47,799 nt of DNA from an uncultured Schlesneria sp. (GCA_903834925.1 CAILLA010000064.1:1-47799), one strand, 5' to 3'. Numbered from the stretch's first letter, positions 33,251-42,995 are shown. Numbers and translations are program-made. The notes: generated by a model not told the origin, from the sequence alone.

Positions 33251-33598
33251 TTACTTTGCGATTCGTTGAGGAATTACTCGCTTGTTAACGTCGATCTGAA
33301 CTTCACCAAACGCCTGTTCGTGACGCTGGAGGAATGCACCAAGTGCCAGCCAAAGGCGTTTCGCGGTATAATAGTTCACAACAAGGCGTTGCGAGACTTT
33401 GACTGGTGTTGATTGAGCACCAGCGGGCTGAGGATTCAAACCGAAGTCCAGAATCAGTTCTTCGGGCAAACCCGATACCCGAGCAAAATTCGCATAAAGC
33501 GGTTCAAGACCTTCAGGCTCAATTACCTGTTGGACTTGCTGAGTGGCGGCTGTTTGTGGAACGGCTGTTCCAGCGTCAAGATTCGGGGTATCTGCCAC
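33251..33598 (-). CDS. DUF3467 domain protein
   Basis: A 115-aa protein of the DUF3467 family, common in planctomycetes and of unknown function. The signature runs PLYANFARVSGLPEELILDFGLNPQP (residues about 33-58), then TPVKVSQRLVVNYYTAKRLWLALGAFLQRHEQAFGEVQIDVNKRV (about 65-109). The N-terminal 30 residues are low complexity. The family resembles a small sandwich fold sometimes annotated near secretion or signalling genes; no partner is evident here. It is divergent from the secretin gene. Confidence 0.88.
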   Translation of the reverse strand: MADTPNLDAGTAVPQTAATQQVQQVIEPEGLEPLYANFARVSGLPEELILDFGLNPQPAGAQSTPVKVSQRLVVNYYTAKRLWLALGAFLQRHEQAFGEVQIDVNKRVIPQRIAK

Positions 33599-34240
33599 AG
33601 GTTCTTCTCCAAATTCAAATTGTCACGGGTGGTTAAATCGAACACCAGACATGATGCAATGGTGAACTTGAGACTGTCAACAACCGATGACCCGTGACTT
33701 TGCAGAAAGTGAAAAATGTGCCTGTGAACAAGAAAATGTCACCCGCTTTTCACTAACGGGCAATTCGCAAATAGTCCGTATTGACGGCATCATCGCAAAC
33801 AACCCAATCCCCCCCCAAACAAGAAAAGCACTTAAAGAACGCCGTTTTCTTAAACAACCGATTTGACAATTCGAATCCATGGCATATGTTTTAAAAGTCA
33901 GGCCCGCCTGACAAACAATTTGACGCAAGCAGCGTACATCATTTGGCTTCTACAGGGGTCAAGTGTTTTAGCGCGGCAAGGAGGAGCTGGGAGCTTCGAG
34001 GGGACCTTGCCGCGTTTCCCCATTCTTTGTAGTCCCCCAAAACGCTTTCGATTTCTCATTGCGAACGAAGGGACAACCTCATCGCTCCGCAAAATTCTCA
34101 CAAGATGCGGGCGGCATCTTCCGATCAAGTGATACAGCCATTTAAGTTTGCGCATTCGGTGTCCTTTAGCAGTCAAACTGACTCGTAAAGATCTGCTGAA
34201 CGACCAAACCGATTGAACTTTGGCGGTCGGGGATCATGCC
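33599..34240. other. 642-bp divergent intergenic region with a 10-bp-stem hairpin
   Basis: Between DUF3467 (-) and the secretin gene (+). The one clear structure is CGCGGCAAGG (33972-33981) paired with CCTTGCCGCG (34005-34014) across a purine-rich 23-nt loop that itself contains an AGCT pair. It may be another dispersed repeat or an RNA element about 230 bp before the secretin. Short frames here have no supporting features and are not called. Confidence 0.5.
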
Positions 34241-36568
34241 ATGTCGAGTCAACGACGCTCACGTAGCCCATTCAAAACCGCCTTTATGGCGATGGTTCTG
34301 GCCATTGGACTTCCGATAATTGTCTTGATGTTCGGGATGATCCGTACCCGCCAGCTGCAATCGACAGCAAACCCTCGCTGGGCAAAGTTCGCCAGAGGGA
34401 CCGGTACAACGTCTGAAAAACCAAACACTCAACAGGCTTTACGGCATCCCCATGTCGATCTGCCAACCATTCAATTTCAGGAAATTACGGCATCGGACAG
34501 CGACCATACTTCCTTGCCACAGGCAAGTTTCACGGGCTCCGTCGCCGCCGGACGAAGACCCATTGAACAAATAACTACTCCTTCGGAACCGACTTCGGTC
34601 TTACCAGCCAATCCGGTCAGTTCGCGTTTGCAACCGGAATTTGAAGAACTTCCCCCCATTATTTTTCGGCCTGTTGACGACGAAGTTGATTCGCAAACCG
34701 CCCAGTCGACTCGTCGGCTTGAATCACAGCTGACCGACGTACGACAACAACTCGATCAATTGACGGTTCAACAACGTGAATTAACTCTTCAACAGCGTGA
34801 GCAGCAGGTAGAAGAAATCTCTCGCCAGGCAAAACTGCTTGATGTATTGACCAAATTGAATGAGCGAACCTCAATCGATCCAGCGACGCCGGATCTGACT
34901 TCAGTCCCCTGCACAAAAGAATCGGCATTTGCACCTCAACCCGAGCCTCAAACTGAGCCACAAGCTGAACCTCAGCCCGAGCCTCAAACTGAACCTCAAA
35001 CTGAACCTCAATCGCAACATCAATCGTCGATCGCGGAAGAGCCACCGATGACGCGAGATGCTTCACCCACGATTATTCCCTACGACGACGTCCCAGCCAC
35101 GTTGCCGCCAAACCGTTCCCGTTTGGATAACACCGCTATCCGAATACGGCCTTCGACAGAGCCCAGTAACACTGAAACCTTTTCGATCGACGTTGACGAC
35201 GCTGACATTCGACAGGTCTTCGCCAAACTGAGCGAAGTCGCTCAAATCAGTATCATCCCAAGCCCCGAGATTCACGGAAAAGTCTCATTGAATCTGCGAG
35301 ACGTCCGAATCGACGTCGCACTAAAGGCGATTATTGCCTCACGCGATTACGTGGTGGAACGAGATGACGACATCATCATCGTCCGCACGTTGGAAGAAGC
35401 TTCGCGACGGAAAAACCAGAGTCGCAAACTGATCGTGAAAGTCTATCGCCCGAATTATTTGAGCGCTGCAGAACTGATTGGCTTGATCGAACCGCTGTTA
35501 TCCAGCGACGGTCGACACTCGGCCACCTCCCCTGCCCTGACTGGGTTAGCTGGCGCGGAAGAATTATCCGTCGGCGATAAAACGGCTCAACGGGACACTG
35601 TCATTGTGCAAGACGTTCCCGAAGTTCTGAACCAGATTGATCAGATTCTGGTCGATGTCGATGTTCCTCCACTCCAGGTCAGTATCGAAGCAAAAATCCT
35701 TAGCGTCAGACTGTCGGATGGCATTCAACAAGGAATCGATCTCAGTCAACTTCCTTGTCATCGAGATTCAGGAGTCTCACTGGCCGAAGGGGGATTGAAG
35801 CAGGCTCGCCTGTCTTGCAGCATTCCGACTTTCATTAAATCGGTCGAACGGATCGCGGATACCAGCCTCGTTACCTCCCAACGGATTCAGGTGCTTAACA
35901 AGCATCGAGCCGAAATGCTGATCGGAGACCGGATCGGGTATCAGTCTCAAGCTGGAGGTGATGTTCATTTTATGGAAGCGGGAACCCGGCTGATCCTGCG
36001 TCCGTCAATTTCCGCAGACGGATTTATCCGATTAGACATTCACCCTGAACGAAGTTCCGCCACAACGGCGAAACGGTCACGCCAACCTGTTCAAAACACG
36101 GCAGAAATAACGACCCAAGTCATGATTCGCGACGGAGCTACAGTCGCAATCGGCGGCCTGATCGCAGAACAGGGAACGGAAACCGCAAATCGACTCCCCG
36201 TTGTCAGCTCAATTCCAGTGATCGGCATCCCGTTCCGAAACAAACGCGAACGCCTTCAGAGGACAGAACTGATTGTCCTTGTCACTCCGAAGATCGTCAT
36301 CGACTGCGAAAGTGAAGCGGAAGGAAAATGTCTCGAACATGCCGCTGAGGAACGAGCTGCCGAATTCCGCGACAAGCAAAGTCCAAAGAGCCGCCATAAT
36401 CTCGCTCGGGCACACTATGACCGAGCATGTCTCGACTATCAGCAGGGAAATTTTGTAAAGGCTCGCCAACAAATCAACGCTTCCCTGCGCGAAAACAAAA
36501 CTGACCTCGATGCGATTCGCCTGCGAAATCAAATCGATCAATGTCTGGTGCCGCGAGTGCTCCGTTAG
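34241..36568 (+). CDS. Orphan type II/IV-pilus secretin (GspD/PilQ-like) with C-terminal TPR
   Basis: An outer-membrane secretin-like protein of 775 aa. An N-terminal membrane segment (KTAFMAMVLAIGLPIIVLMFGMI) replaces a cleavable signal. Then come a disordered region, a coiled coil (about 150-205, LTDVRQQLDQLTVQQRELTLQQREQQ) and a Pro/Gln/Glu repeat (PQTEPQ units, about 228-258). The N0-like domain (TFSIDVDDADIRQVFAKLSEVAQISIIPSPEI...) is near 310-380, with VYRPNYLSAAELIGLIEPLL after it. The secretin core ends GATVAIGGLIAEQGTETANRLPVVSSIPVIGIPFRN and ELIVLVTPKIV (about 635-690). A TPR-like tail closes. No other secretion genes are nearby. The ATG at 34241 is chosen over a TTG at 34220. Confidence 0.85.
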   Translation: MSSQRRSRSPFKTAFMAMVLAIGLPIIVLMFGMIRTRQLQSTANPRWAKFARGTGTTSEKPNTQQALRHPHVDLPTIQFQEITASDSDHTSLPQASFTGSVAAGRRPIEQITTPSEPTSVLPANPVSSRLQPEFEELPPIIFRPVDDEVDSQTAQSTRRLESQLTDVRQQLDQLTVQQRELTLQQREQQVEEISRQAKLLDVLTKLNERTSIDPATPDLTSVPCTKESAFAPQPEPQTEPQAEPQPEPQTEPQTEPQSQHQSSIAEEPPMTRDASPTIIPYDDVPATLPPNRSRLDNTAIRIRPSTEPSNTETFSIDVDDADIRQVFAKLSEVAQISIIPSPEIHGKVSLNLRDVRIDVALKAIIASRDYVVERDDDIIIVRTLEEASRRKNQSRKLIVKVYRPNYLSAAELIGLIEPLLSSDGRHSATSPALTGLAGAEELSVGDKTAQRDTVIVQDVPEVLNQIDQILVDVDVPPLQVSIEAKILSVRLSDGIQQGIDLSQLPCHRDSGVSLAEGGLKQARLSCSIPTFIKSVERIADTSLVTSQRIQVLNKHRAEMLIGDRIGYQSQAGGDVHFMEAGTRLILRPSISADGFIRLDIHPERSSATTAKRSRQPVQNTAEITTQVMIRDGATVAIGGLIAEQGTETANRLPVVSSIPVIGIPFRNKRERLQRTELIVLVTPKIVIDCESEAEGKCLEHAAEERAAEFRDKQSPKSRHNLARAHYDRACLDYQQGNFVKARQQINASLRENKTDLDAIRLRNQIDQCLVPRVLR

Positions 36569-36706
36569 ACCTGCACACAAACCCGTCTTGTCTGGTTTTC
36601 CCAGTCTGACTAGCATGCCGCCGCATTGTTGAGGAGGAATTTAAACCGGGATCAGAGGCCGAAATGGAATTTCGGGAGATGCCTCAATCTCGGCCGCGAG
36701 ACGTAT

Positions 36707-38002
36707 ATGTTCCGCGCTGGACTGAATTTAGTTCGTCGAGTGACCTGTGCAGCTACACTAATCGTCCTGTTGATCAGTGGAGCGGAAGTCGCGGTGCGCA
36801 TTTACGAAGCCTCGACAGGTGACAAAGTCTGTCTAATGGCCGATGGCGTTTGCGGTGACACATCCAGACTGAGCGAGCCATCCAGGTCGTTCTACCAGGA
36901 ACTGAAGCCGATGGCTGTCGCTCATGTGGAATGTCGCGACACAAATTCGATCGTCGAAGTTCGTACAAACAGCCTCAGGTTCCGTGGCCCTGAACTGGCT
37001 ATTCCCAAACCACAAAACCTTTGCCGAATAGTCGTACTCGGTGACGAAACCATTTACGCTCCTGAAACCCACGATTCGGATCACTTTTGCACCCTGCTTC
37101 AACAGCAGTTGCAACAACGGTCCGCAACTCGGATTGAAGTGGTCAATGCTGGAGTTCCGGGACACTGCCCGTTAACGGAATATCTTCTCTTCAAACAGCG
37201 CTTGCTCGGATTGCAACCGGATGTTGTGGTGCTCCATTTCGATTGGTCCGACGTTGCAGACGATCAGCAGATTCGGCGTCGAGCACGCTGCGATGAGGAC
37301 GGCGTTCCTCTGTCGTGCCCGCATGTGAAACTCATCGCCGACAAAGCGACACGCCGACACGACGTTTGGCGACAGCATTTTCGCCTGCTGGATTGGGCCA
37401 TGAATTCCCTCAGTTCTGAATGGAAACAACAGCTCGCTCACCAAAAAGCGGTTAGTCGAGACGTCGAGACCAATCCGTATGCGTGGCTGAGAGAAGAACG
37501 GCCAGAAAAAAATCTTTCGTTCCGCGAGGCAGCCAAACCCATTGATCACCTGTATCAATTATGTCGATCTGAAAATATCCCATTTGTCATCATGACTTCG
37601 CCAAAGCCATGGCAAGTTTCCGCCAAGTGCAGTCGTGGCCGAGGAGTTCGGCTCGCCGCCGGAGTAGCCCAGGATGCGTGCTATACAAATCGAGCACCGT
37701 TCGATTTGCTGGCAAGTTTTGCGGAACGAGAACAGATCCCCTTTGTTGACGGATCAATGGTGATGGCGCCCGGAAAGGACGCCGAATCCAATTTCTTGAA
37801 TTATGCACCACGCTGGTCAGCAACAGGACACCAGCGCATGGCCGAGCTGGTCGTCGATTGTTTTTTAGAACAAGTCCCTGGACCGTGGAATCGTGGATCG
37901 TTCCACCAGAACGAGCAACCAATCAGCCGCGAAATTCGACGCGACGATTCCGTTCAGCCGGCAGGTGGTCATCGACCAAACATCAATCGCCCAATACGTT
38001 GA
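36707..38002 (+). CDS. SGNH-fold protein, probably catalytically inactive
   Basis: A 431-aa membrane-anchored protein of the SGNH/GDSL hydrolase fold. The start MFRAGLNLVRRVTCAATLIVLLISGAEVAVRIYE is the usual anchor. Block I, normally GDS, reads RIVVLGDETIYAPE (residues about 108-121): the nucleophile position is Glu. Block II is present (VVNAGVPGHCPLTEYLLFK), and block III, normally with Asn, reads VVVLHFDWSDVADD. The final block APRWSATGHQRMAE keeps the His but not the preceding Asp. It lies 139 bp downstream of the secretin. Related active proteins include acyl and O-acetyl hydrolases of polysaccharides; this one may only bind. Confidence 0.75.
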   Translation: MFRAGLNLVRRVTCAATLIVLLISGAEVAVRIYEASTGDKVCLMADGVCGDTSRLSEPSRSFYQELKPMAVAHVECRDTNSIVEVRTNSLRFRGPELAIPKPQNLCRIVVLGDETIYAPETHDSDHFCTLLQQQLQQRSATRIEVVNAGVPGHCPLTEYLLFKQRLLGLQPDVVVLHFDWSDVADDQQIRRRARCDEDGVPLSCPHVKLIADKATRRHDVWRQHFRLLDWAMNSLSSEWKQQLAHQKAVSRDVETNPYAWLREERPEKNLSFREAAKPIDHLYQLCRSENIPFVIMTSPKPWQVSAKCSRGRGVRLAAGVAQDACYTNRAPFDLLASFAEREQIPFVDGSMVMAPGKDAESNFLNYAPRWSATGHQRMAELVVDCFLEQVPGPWNRGSFHQNEQPISREIRRDDSVQPAGGHRPNINRPIR

Positions 38003-38166
38003 AACCCCGGCCCCGTAGTATGGGATTTAGCCCGTGCGCCAGCGAATGCAATTTCGTCAACAAACCAACACGACAAAAACGAACAACCCCGTCGCGTGCC
38101 TTTCTTCCGCCAGTTTGCTAAATCTTCTGCCTGATCTCCATCAATCCTCTTCCCCTGGAAGCGATC

Positions 38167-39393
38167 ATGACCACGAAATCCGAAATCTACTTTCACACTG
38201 CTGCCGATCACCTGAAGATTTCTGATCGTATGCGAACGCTCATGCTGACACCCGAACGCGACGTGAAAGTGCAACTTGCCATTCGCTTAGATAATGGCGA
38301 GATCGGCACGTTCGTCGGTTACCGAGTTCAGCACGACAGTGCCCGTGGCCCGATGAAAGGAGGGCTTCGATACCACCCTCAAGTTGACGAAGAAGAAGTT
38401 CAGACGCTGGCACAATTGATGACCTGGAAAACCGCAGTGGTCGACCTCCCTTACGGAGGAGCCAAAGGAGGCATCGCGGTCGATCCACGCAGCTTGAGCA
38501 AGGGTGAACTCGAACGGCTGACCCGCAAGTTTGTCGACCAGATCCACGACATGGTTGGCCCCGATAGCGATATCCCCGCCCCCGACATGGGAACGAACAG
38601 CCAGGTCATGGCCTGGTTCATGAACCAGTATCAAAAGTACCACGGGTTCCAACCCGCGTGCGTCACTGGAAAGCCCCTCGAATTGCACGGATGCGAAGGT
38701 CGAGAAGAAGCCACTGGACGCGGAGTTGTGATCGTCGCGGAACGGCTGTTCCATCAATTAGGAAAATCATTGAAGGGAAAGAAAGTCGCTCTTCAGGGGT
38801 TTGGGAACGTCGGCTCGTTCACCGCTAAGTTTCTTCAAGAGCGTGGAGCGATCCTGGTCGCGATCACTGACGTTCGAGGGGGATGCGCGAACCCGAAAGG
38901 AATCGACGTCACGAAACTGCTCGAATATTCCAAAAACAACAACGGCGTGCAGGGCTTCCCAGGGACCGAACCGCTGACCAACGAGCAGCTTTTCGACACC
39001 AAATGCGACCTTCTGATCCCAGCTGCTCTTGGTGGTCAATTGACTGCAACGACGGCCCCACAGGTGAAAGCAAAATACATCGTCGAAGCGGCGAATGATC
39101 CAACGACACCCGAAGCCGACGAGATTTTCCACGAGAAAGGGATTCTGGTCGTTCCCGACATTCTGGCCAATGCAGGCGGTGTGACCGTAAGCTACTTTGA
39201 ATGGGTACAGAATCGTTCGGTCGTCCACTGGCCGCTGGAAGAAATTCGAGGCAAGCTGGAAATCAAAATGACAGCCGCCTTCGACGAAGTCTGGAAAATT
39301 GCCCAGGAAAGAAAAGTCACCTTGAGAACTGCCGCCTACATTCTGGGAATCGAACGCGTCGCCAAGGCGACCGAATTGGCAGGGGTGTCTTAA
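38167..39393 (+). CDS. gdhA: Glutamate dehydrogenase (Glu/Leu/Phe/Val dehydrogenase family)
   Basis: Reversible NAD(P)-dependent conversion of glutamate to 2-oxoglutarate and ammonium, a hexameric enzyme of about 410-420 aa; this product is 408 aa. Substrate domain: [21 protein letters not shown] (residues about 51-71, Lys that holds the substrate carboxylate), [11 protein letters not shown] (about 96-106, catalytic Lys), [10 protein letters not shown] (about 137-146, catalytic Asp). Cofactor domain: [11 protein letters not shown] (about 207-217), TDVRGG, then [15 protein letters not shown] (about 337-351). GGAAG about 6 nt before the ATG. Possible monocistronic gene with a hairpin after it. 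Cofactor preference was not inferred. Confidence 0.96.
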   Translation: MTTKSEIYFHTAADHLKISDRMRTLMLTPERDVKVQLAIRLDNGEIGTFVGYRVQHDSARGPMKGGLRYHPQVDEEEVQTLAQLMTWKTAVVDLPYGGAKGGIAVDPRSLSKGELERLTRKFVDQIHDMVGPDSDIPAPDMGTNSQVMAWFMNQYQKYHGFQPACVTGKPLELHGCEGREEATGRGVVIVAERLFHQLGKSLKGKKVALQGFGNVGSFTAKFLQERGAILVAITDVRGGCANPKGIDVTKLLEYSKNNNGVQGFPGTEPLTNEQLFDTKCDLLIPAALGGQLTATTAPQVKAKYIVEAANDPTTPEADEIFHEKGILVVPDILANAGGVTVSYFEWVQNRSVVHWPLEEIRGKLEIKMTAAFDEVWKIAQERKVTLRTAAYILGIERVAKATELAGVS

Positions 39394-39444
39394 GGAACCG
39401 CATCGTCGATTATTGGTCGAATAGGTCACATAGGTCCTATAAAT

Positions 39445-39468
39445 CCCATTTTTTCCCTTCAAAATGGG
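39445..39468 (+). terminator. Hairpin after gdhA
   Basis: CCCATTTT (39445-39452) pairs with AAAATGGG (39461-39468) across an 8-nt loop, about 50 nt beyond the gdhA stop. No clean U-run follows. Two ATAGGTC direct repeats precede it at about 39420-39440. Confidence 0.45.
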
Positions 39469-39579
39469 ACCGGTGCGAACAATGGAACTTATGCTTAAGA
39501 ACCGTTTTGAATACCATATTTGGATAGACGCCAGGATTCATTTCTGCTCAAAAAGACGGTTCGTGTCCCAGGAAAAGCG

Positions 39580-41604
39580 ATGCGAGGGTTTCTTCCAGGA
39601 CTGTGCTTCGCATGCATGATGTCTTGGACGGTCTGCGCGGACGAATTGCTGGATGTCAGCCGAATTCCTGAGCTTGTCAAACTACTGGACAGCGAACTGG
39701 CTAAGGTCCGAGGCGATGCCGCTTATCATTTGGCTCAATACGGGCCAGAAGCAAAGTCAGCACTTCCGACATTGATAACAATGCTTTCAGACGACAGAAC
39801 GTATTCGACCACAAATCGCATTCTGGGGGCAACAAGGGTTTCTAACGATGCGTTTGCCACATTGGTCGCAATGGGTTCCGAATCAGTCGCCGTCTTGGAA
39901 ACCGCAACCAGTAATCGTGATCTTGATGTGAGATCACGTGCCGTCATGGCGTTAGGCCGAATTGGTCTGAAAGCAAGGCCCGCAATTCAGAGTTTGGTCC
40001 CCTTAGCGACTGATACTGATCCAGCTTTGAGAAAACTTGTCATCGAAACTCTCTCTCAAATTGATCGACAGGGTGACGAGTCCATCTCGGTATTTCTGAA
40101 AGGACTCACCGACCAGGACAACGATGTCCGTCGCACCGCCGCAAAAACGCTAGGTAGATATCGTGATCACTATGAGGAAACCGTTCCGGTATTAGTTCGG
40201 TCCCTCAAAGACCGTGAACCAATTGTTCGAGCAACCGCAGTTCAAGCACTGGGCGAACTTGGCAAATCACCCAAACGCGTTGTTTACGCCCTGATCGATC
40301 GACTTGATGATCATGCAACGTATGGAAGTTTTTCCGCTGGTTTTGGTGGTTGTTTTGGTATCGGCTACGAAAGGCACGTGTCAGATGACGTCATCAAAGC
40401 GTTAGGTCGGTTTGGAACCGCTGCTGAAAAAGCAGGTCCGCGACTGGTCGAACTTCTTGCAACTGAAGCGACAACGACCAATGTGGAAAGCGTGGCATCT
40501 GCTATCGTGCGGCTAGGGCCAACGGCAAAGCCTTTACTGCCAAGATTAATCGAAATCCTGCAACAATCGAATTCTCAATCGACACAGGTCGCGATTCTAC
40601 ACATTCTCGGGAATCTCGGTCCTCATGCTCGTGAAGCGGTTCCTGCAATTCGTGAAACACTAGCGCGAGTCGATCGAAATTCGAATGCAAAGCAACTCTC
40701 AAACCACGCGATTCCAATAATTAGAAAATTCCTGAAACGGTCGTCAATTGAGATCGACCCACTGATTGGTTCTCAATTAACCGATCCCGCTGACATTGAT
40801 GAGGTCAACCCCACTCCCGCAGTCCAGCTTGCGGCGAATTGTGCGTTGGTCAGGATTGATCCGGAAGGAAATTCGGCCGCGTTTGATCAATTACTTGCTG
40901 AAATTCTTCGACGTTCTGAGGATAAGTTCGTAGAAGTCTATTTGTCCGACCCAAGCGGTGACCTGATTTTTGAAACCTTAGACAGTCTCGGCGAATCGGC
41001 TAAGCAAGTAGCCCCGATATTCAAAAACCTGCTTGATCGAGATGCGGTACTGGACCTGAAAACTCGATTAAAGATTGACAAAACGCTCGAAAAAATCGAT
41101 CCCGATTCCAGGCAACTGACCAAAGATATTACCGACTTACTAGTAAAAGGGCTCGTTTGGTCTGACCTTGAACATGAATGCAAAGCGGCGTTGAAGGGCC
41201 TTGGACACGAAGCAATCTGGTCGCTGATCGACGGCTTGGCCGAGTTTGGAGACGATCAAGATCGTTGTATCGAAATCCTTGAAGTCTTGGGGGAATTCGG
41301 CGAACAAGCAGACCCTGGAATACTGACCGTTCTTGGAATGGCGAAGAATGATAACCGCCGGGATGTCCGTGCCGCAGCGACAATGACTGTCGGCAAGATT
41401 CGTACAACACCCGAAGTCGCAGTCCCAGTCTTAATACGTTTGCTCGACGACGAGCGACCAGTCGTCAGGGAGCAAGCGGTACTCAGCCTGGCGGCCTACG
41501 GTCAATCGGCCCACGCCGCAGTTGAAAAGCTGACCAAGCTACGAAATGATGACTACATCGACGTCCGAGCAGCAGTGGAAGTCGCTTTGGATTCGGTGAA
41601 ATAG
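39580..41604 (+). CDS. Exported HEAT-repeat protein
   Basis: A 674-aa protein with signal peptide MRGFLPGLCFACMMSWTVCA. The rest is HEAT/PBS-lyase-type repeats: units such as DLDVRSRAVMALGRIGLKA, DNDVRRTAAKTLGRYRD, EPIVRATAVQALGELGK, RDVRAAATMTVGKIRT and RPVVREQAVLSLAAYGQ, roughly every 35-40 residues. There are also degenerate repeats between. A Gly/Phe-rich insert (SFSAGFGGCFGIGYERHV, about 250-268) breaks the array. Such proteins are binding scaffolds. The ATG at 39580 has AGGA 7 nt upstream; a TTG at 39520 would add 20 residues. It is coupled to a second HEAT gene one base downstream. Confidence 0.82.
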   Translation: MRGFLPGLCFACMMSWTVCADELLDVSRIPELVKLLDSELAKVRGDAAYHLAQYGPEAKSALPTLITMLSDDRTYSTTNRILGATRVSNDAFATLVAMGSESVAVLETATSNRDLDVRSRAVMALGRIGLKARPAIQSLVPLATDTDPALRKLVIETLSQIDRQGDESISVFLKGLTDQDNDVRRTAAKTLGRYRDHYEETVPVLVRSLKDREPIVRATAVQALGELGKSPKRVVYALIDRLDDHATYGSFSAGFGGCFGIGYERHVSDDVIKALGRFGTAAEKAGPRLVELLATEATTTNVESVASAIVRLGPTAKPLLPRLIEILQQSNSQSTQVAILHILGNLGPHAREAVPAIRETLARVDRNSNAKQLSNHAIPIIRKFLKRSSIEIDPLIGSQLTDPADIDEVNPTPAVQLAANCALVRIDPEGNSAAFDQLLAEILRRSEDKFVEVYLSDPSGDLIFETLDSLGESAKQVAPIFKNLLDRDAVLDLKTRLKIDKTLEKIDPDSRQLTKDITDLLVKGLVWSDLEHECKAALKGLGHEAIWSLIDGLAEFGDDQDRCIEILEVLGEFGEQADPGILTVLGMAKNDNRRDVRAAATMTVGKIRTTPEVAVPVLIRLLDDERPVVREQAVLSLAAYGQSAHAAVEKLTKLRNDDYIDVRAAVEVALDSVK

Positions 41605-41605
41605 G

Positions 41606-42547
41606 ATGCCCCCTCGAACTTCCATTGATGAACGACTCCGGTTACTACGTGAGGTTCGCAGCAACGGAGACTTGGCGAAAATCCGCGAAACTGTGGTCAA
41701 GTATCTGGCTGACAAAACAAATCTTATCATCGCCGAGGCGGCCAAGTTAATCGGCGAGTTCGAACTCACGGGGTTAGAGCCGGAATTACTCGCCGCATGG
41801 AACCGATTGATCGAACAGTCTGACCCGGTCAAAGCGGATAAGGGCTGTACTGCAAAAACCGCGATCATCGAAGCGTTGGGCACTTTGAACCATGACGTTT
41901 CCGAGTTTTACCTGGTGGCACTCCAGTACAAACAGATCGAACCCGGCTGGCCCCAAGCGGAAGACACAGCGGAAAATGTTCGGGCTGGTAGCGCGTTCGC
42001 GATCGCTCGTTCACAAGTACTGCGAATCGTTGACAAGCTGACCGCGTTTGTCGATTACCTGCAAGGTTCCCGCGCCGATCGAATCAACGCAGTCAAAGCG
42101 ATCGCCGATACCCGGCACGAATCCGCCATTCCATTACTGCGTCTCAAACTTCTCTCCGGCGATGACGAAGCAGAAGTCATGGGAGCCTGTATGTCGGGCC
42201 TGCTCGACCTCGCCCCGCTTCGATCGATCCCACTCGTTGCCAGAATCCTGACCAACCCGACAGAAAGTATCATATTAGAAGCCGCAGCCGCACTCGGTGT
42301 CTGCGGTAAACCAGCAGCCGTCGAGGCACTGATCAATGCATGGAAACGCACAGCGAATAAAGATCAACAGCGGTCGCTACTGATCAGTATTGGACTGTCA
42401 CGAGACCCGTCGGCGATTAACTTCCTGATCTCGCAACTCGAAGCACGACGTAACGTTGAAACGGTCCTTGAAGCCCTCAAGCCATCATGCGTCTATGAAG
42501 AAACCCAGCGACGAGTCCGCGAAGCAATGCAACAGATTGAAGGATGA
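41606..42547 (+). CDS. Cytoplasmic HEAT-repeat protein
   Basis: A 313-aa alpha-helical repeat protein without a signal peptide: repeats such as LIIAEAAKLIGEFEL, RINAVKAIADTRHESAIPLLRLKLLSGDDEAEVMGACMSGLLDLA and SIILEAAAALGVCGKPAAVEALINAWK. Its ATG begins one base after the stop of the exported HEAT protein (ATAGGATG), so the two are translated together, though one is exported and the other seems not to be. Function unknown; repeats of this type often bind proteins or, in the AlkD branch, DNA. Confidence 0.82.
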   Translation: MPPRTSIDERLRLLREVRSNGDLAKIRETVVKYLADKTNLIIAEAAKLIGEFELTGLEPELLAAWNRLIEQSDPVKADKGCTAKTAIIEALGTLNHDVSEFYLVALQYKQIEPGWPQAEDTAENVRAGSAFAIARSQVLRIVDKLTAFVDYLQGSRADRINAVKAIADTRHESAIPLLRLKLLSGDDEAEVMGACMSGLLDLAPLRSIPLVARILTNPTESIILEAAAALGVCGKPAAVEALINAWKRTANKDQQRSLLISIGLSRDPSAINFLISQLEARRNVETVLEALKPSCVYEETQRRVREAMQQIEG

Positions 42548-42767
42548 CGATTCAATCGCCGGTCGCTTCGTTCCAATGAAAAGGAAAGAAGTCAAGAGTT
42601 TTTGACCAAGAATCACACGAATTCCGACGCTGGCAGCGTCGGCCACGTAACCGATGTTGCCAGCATCGGAACCAAACCAAGACAAACAACTCAGAAACTG
42701 CCGGAGTCCAACTGAGCCCGGCCATCTCAACGGTCATGTTACGTAAGCCGCAGCGCGGCGACCGTGT

Positions 42768-42850
42768 ATCAGCGATTAGCTGGTGGCTGAGCGAAGCGCC
42801 GCCGCCGGTGGAGATTTTCGACGCTCCTTGATCCCGGCAGGATCGCACTC
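42768..42850 (-). repeat. Dispersed palindromic repeat, family 3, copy 2
   Basis: Reverse complement closely matches 2684-2767: GAGTGCGATCC, GGATCAAnGAGCGTCG, a GCGCTTCGCTCAGCCACC segment and CAGCTAATCGCTGAT. It lies 40 kb from copy 1 in the opposite orientation. Confidence 0.8.
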
Positions 42851-42900
42851 TGTCCGCCAATGACATTGATGACTCGACACGAAGACGACGGGTGAATCTG

Positions 42901-42995
42901 GTATCCCTTCGGGATTCGCGTATTGTCGGTGCGATGTATTCCGGTGGCGTCGCAAGGCTCAGCCACCGGCTAATGGCTGCAATGCCTCCGGCATA
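42901..42995 (+). repeat. Dispersed palindromic repeat, family 3, diverged copy 3
   Basis: Same layout as copy 1 in the same orientation: ATCCC-TTC-GGGAT hairpin, then GGTGGCGTCGC, GCTCAGCCACCGGCTAATGGCTG and a CCTCCGGCAT end. More divergent than copy 2, and head-to-head with it. Confidence 0.7.

Noticed and set aside
33863-34132. 89-aa ORF in the gap before the secretin
   Set aside because: It runs through the 33972-34014 hairpin and has no start signal, membrane segment or family pattern.
34928-35020. Tandem DNA repeat in the secretin gene
   Set aside because: It encodes a Pro/Gln/Glu spacer within a good reading frame; it is a protein linker, not a separate repeat element.
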